The notes: generated by a model not told the origin, from the letters alone. A stretch of 64,000 nucleotides of DNA from Verrucomicrobiota bacterium (GCA_029556615.1 JAKQDD010000209.1:1-64000); one strand, 5' to 3'. Shown: positions 16,045 to 25,379, counted from the stretch's first letter. Numbers and translations: made by a program.

Positions 16045-18410
16045 TGCTGCCGCCCCTCGATCGCAAGCTCGTGCGCGACCTGACCCGGATCAAGGGCCAG
16101 GCGGTCGCCGTGGCCCTGGTGATGGCCTGCGGCCTGGCCATGATGATCATGGCCCGGAGCCTCATTTTCTCGCTCGAGTCCACCCGGATCGAGTATTACG
16201 AGCGAAACCGGTTTGCCGAAGTCTTCGTCACGCTCAAGCGCGCGCCGATGCGGGTCGCCGATCGGGTGGCGGCCCTGCCGGGCGTCGCCCGGGTCCAGCC
16301 CGGGATCGCCGTCCAGGTCACACTCGATCTCGATGACCTCGATGAGCCCGCCAGCGGCCTCGTCTGCTCGATCCCCGAATCGGGCGAGCCCGAGCTGAAC
16401 CGGCTGCATCTCCGGTCCGGAGCCGGCCTGGTTCCGGGCGAGCCCGGCGCCGTGCTGGTGGGGGAAGCGTTCGCCGACGCCCACCACCTCCGACCCGAGG
16501 ACCGGATCACGATGCTCCTCAACGGAAGGCGCCGGACGCTGCGGGTGGCCGGCGTCGTGCTCTCCCCCGAGTTCATCTTCGAATCCCGTCCCGGCGCCCC
16601 GCTGCCCGACAACCGGACCTACGGCACCTTCTGGATGTCCTACGCCGAACTCGCCGCCGCTTACAACCTGGACGGCGCCTTTAATCACCTCACCCTCACC
16701 CTGGCCCCCGGCGCCGCGGAAGCGTCGGTCATCGCCGGCCTCGATCGCCTTCTTCTCCCGTACGGCGGCCGCGGCGCTTACGGGCGGAAGGACCACCCCT
16801 CGCACGTCCGGGTGTCGGATGAAATCCGCGTGCTGAACACCCTGGCGATTGGTTTTCCGGTCGTCTTTTTGAGCGTGGCGGCCTTCATGACCCATTCGGT
16901 GCTCTCCCGCCTGCTCTCCCTGCAGCGCGAGCAGATCGCGATCCTCAAAGCCTTCGGCTACACCAACCGGCAAATCGCGACGCACTACCTCAAGTTCGCG
17001 CTGGTCATGGTGGCGGGCGGCACCCTGGCCGGAACGGTTGGCGGCCTTGAACTGGGCCGCCAGGTCGTTGGCGTGTACCACTTGTTCTTCCGGTTCCCGC
17101 AGCTCGACTTCCGACTCGACCGCGCGGCGCTGTTGCTGGCGCTGGGCGTCAGCGCTCTCGCCGCCGTGGCCGGCGTCTTCAGCGCCGTGCGCCGCGCCGC
17201 CCGTCTTCCGCCGGCCGACGCGATGCGTCCCGAGCCCCCCGCCAGCTATCGGCCCGCTCTCCTCGAACGGAGCGGCATCGGCCACGGGCTCTCCCACACC
17301 TTCCGCATCGCGGTCCGAAATCTCGAGCGCAAGCCGGCCCAGGCCCTCCTGACCGTGACCGGCCTTGCACTGGCCACGGGGATCCTGATCGTCCCCAATT
17401 GCTTTCGGGATGGCATCGCCGAGGTCATGGGCTTCCAATGGGACGTGGTGCAGCGCCAGGACCTCAGCCTGACCTTGAGCGAACCGGCCAGCGGCGCTGT
17501 CACCCATGAGCTGCGTCACCTGCCCGGCGTCCTCAGCGTCGAGCCGACACGGCGTGTGTTCGTCCGGTTGCATCACGGCCATCGGCACCGGCAATTGGCG
17601 ATCCAGGGTCTGCCCGGCGGCGGACTGCACAGCCGGGTGATCAACGCCGCCTATCGCCGGGTCGACCTGCCGCCCGAGGGGCTGGTGGTCTCCGCCAAAC
17701 TCGCCGAGGGACTCGGGGCGCGCCCGGGCGACACGCTCCTGGTGGAAGTGCTCGAAGACCGCCGGCCCCTGCGTGCGGTCCCACTGACCGGGCTGGCGGA
17801 GGACTTCGCCGGAATCGCCGCCTACATGGACCTGCAGGCGCTCAACCGCCTTCTGGGGGAAGGCGATGTCGTCTCCGGCGCCAGCTTTCGGGTCGACGCC
17901 GCCCGGCGGGCAGCCTTCCTTCATGCGCTGCGGTCGATCCCCCGCGTGAACGCGGTGGCGATCAAGAACTCGCTCCGGGCCAATTTCCAAAAGACCACCG
18001 CGGCCAGCATCAACATGATCCAGAAGATCTACCTGGTGTTTGCCATCCTGGCCGCGTTCGGCGTGGTGTACAACAATGCCCGGATCTCACTGGCGGAGCG
18101 GGCCCGGGAGCTGGCCACGCTGCGCGTGATCGGCTTCAGCCGTCGCGAGGTGGCCGGCGTGTTGGTGACGGAGCTGGTGCTGCTGGCGCTGGTCGCGGTG
18201 CCGCTTGGCTTGTGGATCGGAACCGGCTTTGCCACCGTCGTGGTCCATGCGGTCAACACCGAGACCGTCCGGCTCCCGCTGGTCCTCAGCCTCCGCAACT
18301 ACGCGCTCGCCGTTCTGATCGTCACCGTCGCGAGCGCGGTCTCCGCCTTCGCCGTCCTTTGGAAACTGAACCGACTCGATCTCGTCGGCGCGCTCAAGGC
18401 GCCCGAGTGA
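16044..18410 (+). CDS. ABC transporter permease with two FtsX domains
   Basis: A 788-aa inner-membrane permease. An N-terminal membrane segment (AVAVALVMACGLAMMIM) precedes a MacB-like periplasmic core. The first FtsX domain lies at about residues 265-390 (VFLSVAAFMTHSVLSRLLSLQREQ), a second periplasmic region follows, and the second FtsX domain lies at about 655-785 (IYLVFAILAAFGVVYNNARI, then RELATLRVIGFSRREV). Conserved cytoplasmic coupling motifs QIAILKAFGYT and ATLRVIGFS precede the transmembrane pairs. The double arrangement makes this a fused transporter of the type found in MacB-like and lipoprotein or peptide exporters. With the upstream ATPase and downstream adaptor it forms a complete tripartite exporter. 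The substrate is unknown. A GTG one codon upstream (16041) is an alternative start. Confidence 0.85.
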   Translation: MLPPLDRKLVRDLTRIKGQAVAVALVMACGLAMMIMARSLIFSLESTRIEYYERNRFAEVFVTLKRAPMRVADRVAALPGVARVQPGIAVQVTLDLDDLDEPASGLVCSIPESGEPELNRLHLRSGAGLVPGEPGAVLVGEAFADAHHLRPEDRITMLLNGRRRTLRVAGVVLSPEFIFESRPGAPLPDNRTYGTFWMSYAELAAAYNLDGAFNHLTLTLAPGAAEASVIAGLDRLLLPYGGRGAYGRKDHPSHVRVSDEIRVLNTLAIGFPVVFLSVAAFMTHSVLSRLLSLQREQIAILKAFGYTNRQIATHYLKFALVMVAGGTLAGTVGGLELGRQVVGVYHLFFRFPQLDFRLDRAALLLALGVSALAAVAGVFSAVRRAARLPPADAMRPEPPASYRPALLERSGIGHGLSHTFRIAVRNLERKPAQALLTVTGLALATGILIVPNCFRDGIAEVMGFQWDVVQRQDLSLTLSEPASGAVTHELRHLPGVLSVEPTRRVFVRLHHGHRHRQLAIQGLPGGGLHSRVINAAYRRVDLPPEGLVVSAKLAEGLGARPGDTLLVEVLEDRRPLRAVPLTGLAEDFAGIAAYMDLQALNRLLGEGDVVSGASFRVDAARRAAFLHALRSIPRVNAVAIKNSLRANFQKTTAASINMIQKIYLVFAILAAFGVVYNNARISLAERARELATLRVIGFSRREVAGVLVTELVLLALVAVPLGLWIGTGFATVVVHAVNTETVRLPLVLSLRNYALAVLIVTVASAVSAFAVLWKLNRLDLVGALKAPE

Positions 18411-18413
18411 GCG

Positions 18414-19649
18414 GTGCCGCCCATCGCCGTCATGCAACCGACTCCTGAAGCCACTTCGACAACCCCCAGGCGCAAGCCCAGGACACGATCGCGCCCATGG
18501 GTGCCCTACGCCGGCGGCCTGCTGCTCTTGGCGGCCCTTGGCGGCGGGCTCTGGCCGCGACCCACCCCCGTCGAGACCGCGCCCGTCACCGTCGGCACCC
18601 TCCGATCCGTGCTCACCGAGGAAGGTCGCACCCGCATCCGGCATCGGTACCGCGTGTCCGCTCCGGTCTCGGGCCAGCTCCGCCGACCGCCATTCCAGGC
18701 CGGCGCCGAAGTCCGCGGAGGCGAGACGATCGTCGCGGTCATCGACCCCCTTTCCCCCATCCCGCTGGATGCCCGGAGCCGGGCCCTCGCGGAAGCGCGA
18801 CGTGACGCCGCCGCCGCCCAGCTCGAGAAGGCGCGAGCGACCCTCGGCTTCGCCCTCAGCGAGCTCCGGCGATACGAGCAGCTCCACCGGGATGGCACGG
18901 TCAGCATCCAGGAGCTCGAGAGGATCCAATGGCAGGAAGCGGCCGCCCGGCGCGATCAGACGGCCGCGGAAAGCGCTCTCCGCCAGGCCGAAGCCGAGCT
19001 GTTCGAGTTTCTCGAGCACGCTGAAACACCGGGCCTCGAGTCCCAGGCGCCTGTCGAGGTCCGGGCCCCGGTCAGCGGCCGGATCCTGCGGGTCCACGAG
19101 GAAAACGCGCGGGTCGTGGCGGCTGGCCAGGTCCTGCTCGAGATCGGTGATCCCACCGACCTCGAAGTCGTGGTGGAAGTCCTCTCGCGTGACGGCGCGG
19201 TTCTCACGCCGGGAACCCCCGTCGAGCTCACGCAATGGGGCGGTGCTGGGCCCCTTGAAGCCCGCGTCCGCCTCGTCGAGCCCGCGGCCTTCACCAAGGT
19301 CTCCGCCCTCGGCGTCGAGGAACAACGGGTCAATGTCGTCGCCGATCTGGTCGCACCCCCGGACCGGCGTCCGGGTCTGGGCGATCAATTCCGGGTCGAG
19401 GCCCACTTCATCGTCTGGGAGGCAGCCCATGTGCTCAAGATCCCCTCGGGCGCCCTTTTCCGACAGGGCACGAACTGGGCGGCGTTCGTGTTTGACAAGG
19501 GGCGCGCGGCCCTGCGGCCGGTGACGATTGGCCGGGCCGGCCACGCCGAGACCCAGGCGCTCGAAGGCCTGCGTGAGGGCGAGGAAGTCCTCCTTTACCC
19601 CGGCGACCGCGTCCGCGATCGGCAACGCGTGCGCAAGATCCAAATTTGA
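18414..19649 (+). CDS. HlyD-type periplasmic adaptor (membrane fusion protein)
   Basis: A 411-aa membrane-anchored adaptor that would connect the ABC permease to an outer-membrane channel. A short Arg-rich cytoplasmic start is followed by one membrane segment (YAGGLLLLAALGGGLW, about residues 32-47). Next come a barrel-sandwich half (VSAPVSGQLRR, PFQAGAEVRGGE) and an alpha-helical hairpin rich in Ala, Glu and Arg at about 115-205. The second sandwich half (VRAPVSGRILRVHEENARVV) and beta-barrel domains follow. It is the third gene of the exporter, starting three bases after the permease stop. GTG at 18414 is the first start after that stop. The ATG at 18432 is equally possible. No outer-membrane TolC-like gene lies nearby. 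Confidence 0.85.
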   Translation: MPPIAVMQPTPEATSTTPRRKPRTRSRPWVPYAGGLLLLAALGGGLWPRPTPVETAPVTVGTLRSVLTEEGRTRIRHRYRVSAPVSGQLRRPPFQAGAEVRGGETIVAVIDPLSPIPLDARSRALAEARRDAAAAQLEKARATLGFALSELRRYEQLHRDGTVSIQELERIQWQEAAARRDQTAAESALRQAEAELFEFLEHAETPGLESQAPVEVRAPVSGRILRVHEENARVVAAGQVLLEIGDPTDLEVVVEVLSRDGAVLTPGTPVELTQWGGAGPLEARVRLVEPAAFTKVSALGVEEQRVNVVADLVAPPDRRPGLGDQFRVEAHFIVWEAAHVLKIPSGALFRQGTNWAAFVFDKGRAALRPVTIGRAGHAETQALEGLREGEEVLLYPGDRVRDRQRVRKIQI

Positions 19650-19655
19650 CCGCGG

Positions 19656-19682
19656 GACTGGGTCTGAGGCGGCGCCTTGCTA
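19656..19682 (+). repeat. Degenerate solo right end of module B
   Basis: GACTGGGTCTGAGGCGGCGC followed by CTTGCTA matches the last 27 bp of module B with one or two changes in the terminus (CCTTGCTA for CCTCGCTA). The CTA at 19680-19682 is the TAG stop of the minus-strand oxidoreductase gene. The left part of the module is missing, and the adaptor gene ends just upstream. Confidence 0.7.
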
Positions 19683-21044
19683 ATACTCCCGGTTTTTCTT
19701 CTGTCCCGGACTGGGGACCGGGTAGCGGCCGTCGGCCTCGGCCAGCAGCGGTGCCGGCGAGGTCATGGTGAACTTGTCCACGTCCGGGGCGAACTCGTGC
19801 GGGCAATCGAGCATGTCGTCGTATGTGACGATCTGGCCGGTATGCGCGGCCATCCGGCCCATCGAGGTGACCAGGCTGGCGATGGCGCCGCGCTGGATTT
19901 CGTTGTAGGGCTGGTCGTTCCGAATGGCCTCGACGAGGTCGTCCCACTCGAGCTGATAGGGGCTCTTTTCCGGCTGGGGAAAGGCCCAGATCATGTCCTT
20001 CGCGGCAACCTCGTGGCCCTTGAACGTGCGGACTCTGCCCGGCGTGTGGCTCGAGGTGGAAACCACCGCGGATCCCTTGGTGCCATGAACGTAGCTTGCA
20101 AACTCCCCGTGACAACCCGACTGGCTCTGCCCGATGAAGAACATCCGCGTGCCGTCCGGAAAGGTGTACTCGACCGAGTACACGTCGAAGTTCTGATCGA
20201 CGGAATTCCCGCGGAAATGGCGGCCGCCGACCCCATGGGCTTTCACGGGCCAGGCGTTCTTCATCCAGCAGCATTCATCGATCTGATGGATGTTGTAGTC
20301 GCTGAAGAGCCCGCCGCTGGCCCAGAGGAAAGCGTGGAAACGCTGGATCTGATAGAGCAACTCGTTCTGGTCCGGCCTCCGCGGGCCCGCCAGCCCCGCC
20401 GCCCCCCCCATCCGGTAGGCTCGGATCAGCACCAAATCCCCAATCTCCCCGCCCTGGATCCGGTCGTAGAGCTGCCGGCGGCCACGGCAATGACGCACCA
20501 TCAGGCCAACCCCGACCTTCAGGTTCTTCCGATCCGCCTCCTTGGCCAGCTCCAGCATCCGGCGCGTCGTGGGACCATCCACGGTCACCGGTTTCTCCAT
20601 GAAGGCATGCAGGCCCTTCTGCAGGGCGTAGGCGAGGTGAACCCAGCGAAAGGCGGGCGGCGTGGCGAAGATCGCCACATCGCCCGGCTTGAGGCAGTCC
20701 ATGGCCTGGCGGTAACCGTCGAAGCCGATGAACCGCCGGTCCGGCGGGACGTCGACAAGCGCCGCATGGCCTTTCTTGAGCGACTCGTAGCTCTTGTTGA
20801 GCTTCCCTTCGAACACGTCCGCCATCGCCACCAGCTGGATCGGGCCGCTCCTGGTCGACAGGGCGTTCGAGGCGGCGCCCGTTCCCCGGCCGCCGCAGCC
20901 GATCAGCGCCACCCGGATCATGTCGCTGCCCGCGGCGTGGACGTGGGGCAGCACGGTTCCGGCAAGGGCCGAGACAGCCGCTGCCCGACTGGTCTGCCGT
21001 AGAAACTCGCGTCGTGAGGTGAGCGAAGAGAACCTGGAATTCAT
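19680..21044 (-). CDS. Tat-exported Gfo/Idh/MocA family oxidoreductase
   Basis: A 454-aa NAD(P)-dependent oxidoreductase exported folded through the Tat pathway. The twin-arginine motif SRREFLRQ (Arg11-Arg12) is followed by a hydrophobic Ala-rich segment. The Rossmann fold begins at about residue 42 with VALIGCGGRGTG, and the family's EKPV motif lies at about 155. The C-terminal substrate domain contains DYNIHQIDECCW. Enzymes of this family oxidise or isomerise sugars and inositols. Large expansions of Tat-exported members are typical of Planctomycetes and Verrucomicrobiota. The specific substrate is unknown. ATG at 21044 is chosen because it directly precedes the twin-arginine signal. Two in-frame ATGs lie upstream. 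Its TAG stop lies in a degenerate module B end. Confidence 0.85.
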   Translation of the reverse strand: MNSRFSSLTSRREFLRQTSRAAAVSALAGTVLPHVHAAGSDMIRVALIGCGGRGTGAASNALSTRSGPIQLVAMADVFEGKLNKSYESLKKGHAALVDVPPDRRFIGFDGYRQAMDCLKPGDVAIFATPPAFRWVHLAYALQKGLHAFMEKPVTVDGPTTRRMLELAKEADRKNLKVGVGLMVRHCRGRRQLYDRIQGGEIGDLVLIRAYRMGGAAGLAGPRRPDQNELLYQIQRFHAFLWASGGLFSDYNIHQIDECCWMKNAWPVKAHGVGGRHFRGNSVDQNFDVYSVEYTFPDGTRMFFIGQSQSGCHGEFASYVHGTKGSAVVSTSSHTPGRVRTFKGHEVAAKDMIWAFPQPEKSPYQLEWDDLVEAIRNDQPYNEIQRGAIASLVTSMGRMAAHTGQIVTYDDMLDCPHEFAPDVDKFTMTSPAPLLAEADGRYPVPSPGQKKNREY

Positions 21045-21095
21045 GGGCCCCATGCTTCGCGGAATGACCGCGGCTGTCAACCCTGGGCCCCTGCC

Positions 21096-21301
21096 CCGGA
21101 TCCTCGCCTAACGCGTGCGGCGCGAACGTTCGCCATCGGCTCGTGGTGGGTTTTCGCCTTGTAGGCGCGTGGGGTGTCGGCTCCGGGGTGGCCCGCCCGC
21201 TGGCGGGCTTTCAAATCCGCGAAAACCCCGGACTGGGCGGCTCAAGGCGCCTGGTCAAGCCCAGGAGGTTGAGCCGCAAGGGACGCTTACGCGCGGATTG
21301 G
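21096..21301 (+). repeat. Second dispersed repeat family, copy 1
   Basis: About 206 bp from CCGGATCCTCGCCTAACGCG to GCGCGGATTGG. It is nearly identical to the reverse complement of 40450-40654. A few substitutions separate the two, clustered around the middle (CGCTGGCGGGC versus CGGGGGCGGGC). It contains several palindromic stretches (GCCCGCCCGCTGGCGGGC, AAGGCGCCT, GCGAACGTTCGC). It lies in the gap between mscS and the divergent-looking oxidoreductase start, upstream of the latter. Confidence 0.85.
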
Positions 21302-21338
21302 GCCTGCTGGGGACGCGGTGTCTGGCGCGGGCGTCGGG

Positions 21339-22622
21339 CTATGCGGCCGGCGGGCCGGCTGGTTCTGTTTTCACGTAGAGGGTCTGGGTTGGGTAAGCGA
21401 TCGAGAGGCCCTCGGCGTTGAAGCGCTCGAGGATCTCGAGATTGAGCGCCTGCATTCCGGCCATATACTGTTTCCAGTCGGTCGAATTCCACCAATGGAC
21501 CACTTTGATGTTGAGGGAGGAGTCGGCAAAGCGGTCGAAGCTGACCACGACATCGGCGGTCATGGGATGTTTGCGGTAGATCTCCTCGAGGAGGGCGGCG
21601 GCGCGCTGCAGTCGGGGAGCCGGCGTATCGTAGGTGAGGCCGATGTTCATCACGGTCTTGATGGTCGGCCGCTTCGAGATGTTGGTGATGATGGCGTTGC
21701 CCATCGTCTTGTTGGGGACCGCGACGAGATGGCCGTCGAGGTTGCGGACGCGGGTGCTGCGCAGGCCGATGGCCTCGACCGTGCCGTCGATGCCTTCCAC
21801 CACAATCCGGTCTCCGACCTGGAAGGGCTTATCGAGGAAGATCGCCACGGCACCGAACAGATTGGCCACGGTATCCTGGGCGGCCAGGCCGAGCGCCAGT
21901 CCGCCGATCGACAAGCCGGCCAGGATGCTTGTGACCTTGAATCCCAGATTGTCCGCCGTGAGCAACAACGCGCCGACCACCACGAGGACGCGCGCCGATT
22001 TCCGGATCACGGGGTACAGATGCTCGTTGAACAACCTGTCTTCATGGGTTGCCGCCCGCTGCCGCCAGTAGTTCAGCAGCAGGTCGATCCCCTTGAGCAC
22101 CATGTAGGTGATCGACCACGCCACGACGAGCCGCAGACCTCTCGAGAGGTAATCCGAAATCCACGGGGACCAGGTGATCAGGCGCAGGCCGATGTGCAGG
22201 AAGATGACGAAGGAGACCACCTTGATCGGGCCATGGATGAGGTCGACCACCAGGTCGTCGAACCGCGTCTGGGTGCGCGCCGCCCATCGCTTGACCCGCT
22301 GGACGATGAACCAATTGATGAACTTCGAACTGTAGAACGCCAGGAGGAGATAGATCACCGAGGCCAGGTACTTCCAGAGCGGCTGGCCCAGCCACTCCCC
22401 CTGCAGCCAGGCGACATGGTTCAACCCGAACGTCAGCACGTCCTCGGTCAGCCCGGACAACGGCGTCAGACCCGGCTGCGGTTCGGGCGCTGCCGGGGGC
22501 GCCGCGTTGGTGGCTTCCGTGACAGCGGCCCAGAGCGACCACGCTGCCAGCACGGCCAGGAGAACCAACACCGCCCGGTACCCGAGTCGGAGTCCTGAGG
22601 GAAAACGCGGGGACGTGTTCAT
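21339..22622 (-). CDS. MscS-family mechanosensitive ion channel
   Basis: A 427-aa inner-membrane channel predicted to gate in response to membrane tension. An N-terminal hydrophobic segment (AVLVLLAVLAAWSLWAAV) is followed by three or more membrane helices at about 80-200. The pore-lining helix is Gly/Ala-rich (SILAGLSIGGLALGLAAQDTV at about 218-238). The MscS beta domain follows (DKPFQVGDRIVVEGIDGTVE, then VPNKTM), with a C-terminal alpha/beta domain ending near FNAEGLSIAYPTQTL. It belongs to the YbdG/small MscS type in length. Its ATG overlaps the stop of lpdA by four bases (ATGA), so it is translated from the same mRNA as the pyruvate dehydrogenase genes. That partnership is unusual. Confidence 0.9.
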   Translation of the reverse strand: MNTSPRFPSGLRLGYRAVLVLLAVLAAWSLWAAVTEATNAAPPAAPEPQPGLTPLSGLTEDVLTFGLNHVAWLQGEWLGQPLWKYLASVIYLLLAFYSSKFINWFIVQRVKRWAARTQTRFDDLVVDLIHGPIKVVSFVIFLHIGLRLITWSPWISDYLSRGLRLVVAWSITYMVLKGIDLLLNYWRQRAATHEDRLFNEHLYPVIRKSARVLVVVGALLLTADNLGFKVTSILAGLSIGGLALGLAAQDTVANLFGAVAIFLDKPFQVGDRIVVEGIDGTVEAIGLRSTRVRNLDGHLVAVPNKTMGNAIITNISKRPTIKTVMNIGLTYDTPAPRLQRAAALLEEIYRKHPMTADVVVSFDRFADSSLNIKVVHWWNSTDWKQYMAGMQALNLEILERFNAEGLSIAYPTQTLYVKTEPAGPPAA

Positions 22623-24037
22623 GTCGGTCGCTTCCGACCGATGGTGTGGGTCGCGTGCCCGTAGAACACCTCGGCGCACTCCATCAGTGTCTCCGAGAGG
22701 GTCGGGTGCGGATGCACCGCCAGGGCGAGATCCTTGGCTGTCGCTCCCATCTCGAGGGCCAGGACGCCCTCCGCGATCAACTCGCCCGCGCCATGCCCCA
22801 CGATCCCGACCCCGAGCACCCGCTCGGTTTCGGGATCCACGATCAGCTTGGTCATCCCATCCGGCCGATCGAACGTCAGCGCGCGACCCGACGCCGCCCA
22901 CGGGAACTTGGCGACCTCGATCGGAATTCCTTTCTGTCGGGCCTCGGCCTCGGTCAATCCGCACCAGGCCAGCTCGGGATCCGTGAACACCACCGCCGGG
23001 ATCACGAAGTCGGGCATCGACTCATGCTCGCCCAGGATGGCCTCGACGGCGATCCGCGCCTCGCGCGAGGCCTTGTGGGCGAGGAGCACCCCCCCCGCCA
23101 CATCGCCGATCGCGTAGAGGGCCGGATCCTCGGTGCGCTGGTTCTCGTCCACGACGATGAACCCCTTTTCATCGCGCGTGGCCCGGGTATTTTCGAGTCC
23201 CAGATCGTCGCATTGTGGCACCCGTCCGACCGCCACGAGCACGCGGTCGTAGAGCTCCTCGAGGCGCTGGCCTTCGTGCTCGATGACGACCCGGATCTGC
23301 GCTCCGCGGGTGGCCATCTCCACCACCCGGGCTTTCACCCGGATCTCCTTGAAGTTCTGCCTTGCCCGGGCGGCCACCGGCCGCGCGAGGTCGGGATCCG
23401 ACCCGGTGAGGATGTTGTCGAGAGCTTCGACCACCACGACCTCGCTGCCGAGGGCGGCGTAGACCGTGCCCAACTCCATCCCGATATACCCGCCGCCCAC
23501 CACCAGCAGCCGTGCCGGAACGTCCTCGACTTCCAGCGCCTCGGTGGACGTCATGACCCGCGGGTTTCCCAGGTCAAACGTGCGGGGCAGCGCCGGCTGC
23601 GAGCCGGTCGCCACGATCGCGTGCTGGAACCGGATCAACTGCTGGCCCTGCGCGGTCTCGACCCGCAAGGTCTGGGAGTCCTCGAAATAGCCGCGTCCCC
23701 CGAGGACCTTGACGTTGCGCCGCTGGGCGAGCTGGGCCACGCCCTGGCCCAGCCGCGCCAGGATCGAGGCCTTCCAGGCCCTGAGCCGCGCCAGGTCCAG
23801 CTGGGGCGGCGTGAAGGTGATTCCCCAGTGCGCGGCTTCGCGGGTCAGGGCGATGGTATGCGCCGCGTGGAGCAGGGCCTTGGACGGGATGCAGCCGCGG
23901 TTGAGGCAGACGCCTCCCAACTGCTGTTCGCGTTCGACCAGGATCACCTGCCGGCCGTGGTCCGCCGCGTAGAACGCGGCCGCATAGCCGCCCGGGCCCG
24001 CTCCCACCACCACCAGTTCCGTCGGTATCGGCTCCAT
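22619..24037 (-). CDS. lpdA: Dihydrolipoyl dehydrogenase (E3)
   Basis: A 472-aa flavoprotein that reoxidises the dihydrolipoyl groups of the 2-oxoacid dehydrogenase E2 with NAD+. The FAD-binding motif is VVGAGPGGYAAAF (Gly12-Gly17), the redox-active disulfide Cys44/Cys49 lies in GGVCLNRGCIPSK, the NAD fold begins at VVGGGYIGMELG (about 180) and the active-site base lies in AVHPHPTLSE near the C-terminus. The ATG at 24037 has a good ribosome site (AAAGGAA, 9 bases upstream) and directly precedes the FAD fold. It follows aceF after 58 bp and completes the E1-E2-E3 set, so it most likely serves pyruvate dehydrogenase. Confidence 0.95.
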   Translation of the reverse strand: MEPIPTELVVVGAGPGGYAAAFYAADHGRQVILVEREQQLGGVCLNRGCIPSKALLHAAHTIALTREAAHWGITFTPPQLDLARLRAWKASILARLGQGVAQLAQRRNVKVLGGRGYFEDSQTLRVETAQGQQLIRFQHAIVATGSQPALPRTFDLGNPRVMTSTEALEVEDVPARLLVVGGGYIGMELGTVYAALGSEVVVVEALDNILTGSDPDLARPVAARARQNFKEIRVKARVVEMATRGAQIRVVIEHEGQRLEELYDRVLVAVGRVPQCDDLGLENTRATRDEKGFIVVDENQRTEDPALYAIGDVAGGVLLAHKASREARIAVEAILGEHESMPDFVIPAVVFTDPELAWCGLTEAEARQKGIPIEVAKFPWAASGRALTFDRPDGMTKLIVDPETERVLGVGIVGHGAGELIAEGVLALEMGATAKDLALAVHPHPTLSETLMECAEVFYGHATHTIGRKRPT

Positions 24038-24065
24038 AACGTCGTTCCTTTCGTCCGTCCCCCGC

Positions 24066-24084
24066 GCCGGCACCAGCAGCCGGC
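24066..24084 (-). promoter_or_regulatory. Small hairpin between aceF and lpdA
   Basis: A perfect 6-bp inverted repeat (GCCGGC, 7-nt loop, GCCGGC) lies in the 58-bp gap between aceF and lpdA, upstream of the lpdA ribosome-binding site. It has no following T-run. It could stabilise or process the transcript, or be chance in GC-rich DNA. Confidence 0.25.
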
Positions 24085-24095
24085 GGCATGGCGGG

Positions 24096-25379
24096 TCAGA
24101 GTTGCACTGCGCTTTCCTCGAACCTCTCGATGGCCTGCACCAGCTCGACCACGAACCTCGCGGCCTGACCCCCATCGATCACCCGGTGATCGTAGGAGAG
24201 CGCCAGCGGCACGAGCGTCCGCGGCTGAAACGCCCCCTCCCGCCAGACCGGTTTCACCGCCCCGCGTCCCAGGCCCAGAATCGCGACCTCCGGCAGGTTG
24301 ATAATCGGCGTGAAATGTCCGCCGCCAATGCCACCCTGATTCGACAGGGTGAACGATCCGCCTTTCAGGTCGTCCACGGTCACCTTGCGGTCCCGGGCCT
24401 TGCGCGCCACATCCTCGAGATCGCGCGAGAGCTCGACGAGCGTCTTCTTGTCGACATCCCGGATCACCGGGACCATCAGACCCGCCTCGGTGTCGACGGC
24501 GATGCCGATGTGGTAGTAGGCTTTGAGAACCAGGTTCTGGCCGGTGGCATCGAGACTGGCATTGATGCCCGGGTGCCGTGCGAGAACCTCGACGAGCGCC
24601 TTGAGCACGAAGGCCGTCAGGGTCAGCTTGGTTCCCTTCTGCTCGTACGCCGGAGCGTACTGTTTGCGCCACTCCATCAGGCGGGTGACGTCCGCCTCGT
24701 CAAACTGGGTCACCCGCGGCACGGTCTCCCAGCTCTGCGCCATCCTCCGGCTGATGGTCTGGCGCAGGGGCGTCAGCGGCTTGATCGTCACCGGCCCCCA
24801 CTTCGCAAAGTCCACCGGCTCGGCTGCCGGGCGTTCCGGCGCCGCCGCCGTGGCCGCCATGTTCCGGCTGGCCAGCTGTTCGAGGCGCGCAATGTAGGCC
24901 CGCAGGTCCGGCAACAGGATTCTCCCGCCGCGCGCGGTGCCTCGCACTTTGGCCAGGTCGATGCCCAGGTCCTTGGCCAGTCTCCGGATGGACGGTGAGG
25001 CCGCCGGCGGTCCCGACGGCAGCGCGGGCTCCTCGATGGCTGGGGGCGGTCCTGACGCCACGGGCGCCGCGGCCGGCGCGGCGGCGGCCGGCTTGGATGC
25101 CGGCGGGCTCTCCGGTTCCGCCGCCGGCGCGGCCGGAGCCGCCGCGCCCGGCGGCCGGAGGGTCAACAGCTTCTGGCCCACGCCGATCTTGTCACCCGGC
25201 TTCACGTGGAGAGCCGCCACGACGCCGGCCCCTGGCGAGGGCAACGGGGCTGTGGCCTTCTCGCTTTCGATTTCGAGCAGCGGCTGGTTCAGCGCCACGG
25301 TGTCGCCGACCTTCACAAACACGGTGACCACGACTCCGGCGTCGGCGCCCTCGGCGAGCTTGGGGAGTTTGACATCCAT
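24096..25379 (-). CDS. aceF: Pyruvate dehydrogenase E2, dihydrolipoamide acetyltransferase
   Basis: A 427-aa core component that transfers acetyl groups from E1 to CoA. One N-terminal lipoyl domain carries the lipoylation site Lys41 in EIESEKATAP. An Ala/Pro-rich linker covers about 80-135, a peripheral-subunit binding domain about 138-172 (PSIRRLAKDLGIDL ... VRGTARGGRI), and the acyltransferase domain the rest, with the catalytic SYDHRVIDGG near 400. The single lipoyl domain makes it shorter than the three-lipoyl E. coli protein. ATG at 25379 starts the lipoyl domain directly. It lies 36 bp downstream of aceE and upstream of lpdA. Confidence 0.95.
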   Translation of the reverse strand: MDVKLPKLAEGADAGVVVTVFVKVGDTVALNQPLLEIESEKATAPLPSPGAGVVAALHVKPGDKIGVGQKLLTLRPPGAAAPAAPAAEPESPPASKPAAAAPAAAPVASGPPPAIEEPALPSGPPAASPSIRRLAKDLGIDLAKVRGTARGGRILLPDLRAYIARLEQLASRNMAATAAAPERPAAEPVDFAKWGPVTIKPLTPLRQTISRRMAQSWETVPRVTQFDEADVTRLMEWRKQYAPAYEQKGTKLTLTAFVLKALVEVLARHPGINASLDATGQNLVLKAYYHIGIAVDTEAGLMVPVIRDVDKKTLVELSRDLEDVARKARDRKVTVDDLKGGSFTLSNQGGIGGGHFTPIINLPEVAILGLGRGAVKPVWREGAFQPRTLVPLALSYDHRVIDGGQAARFVVELVQAIERFEESAVQL

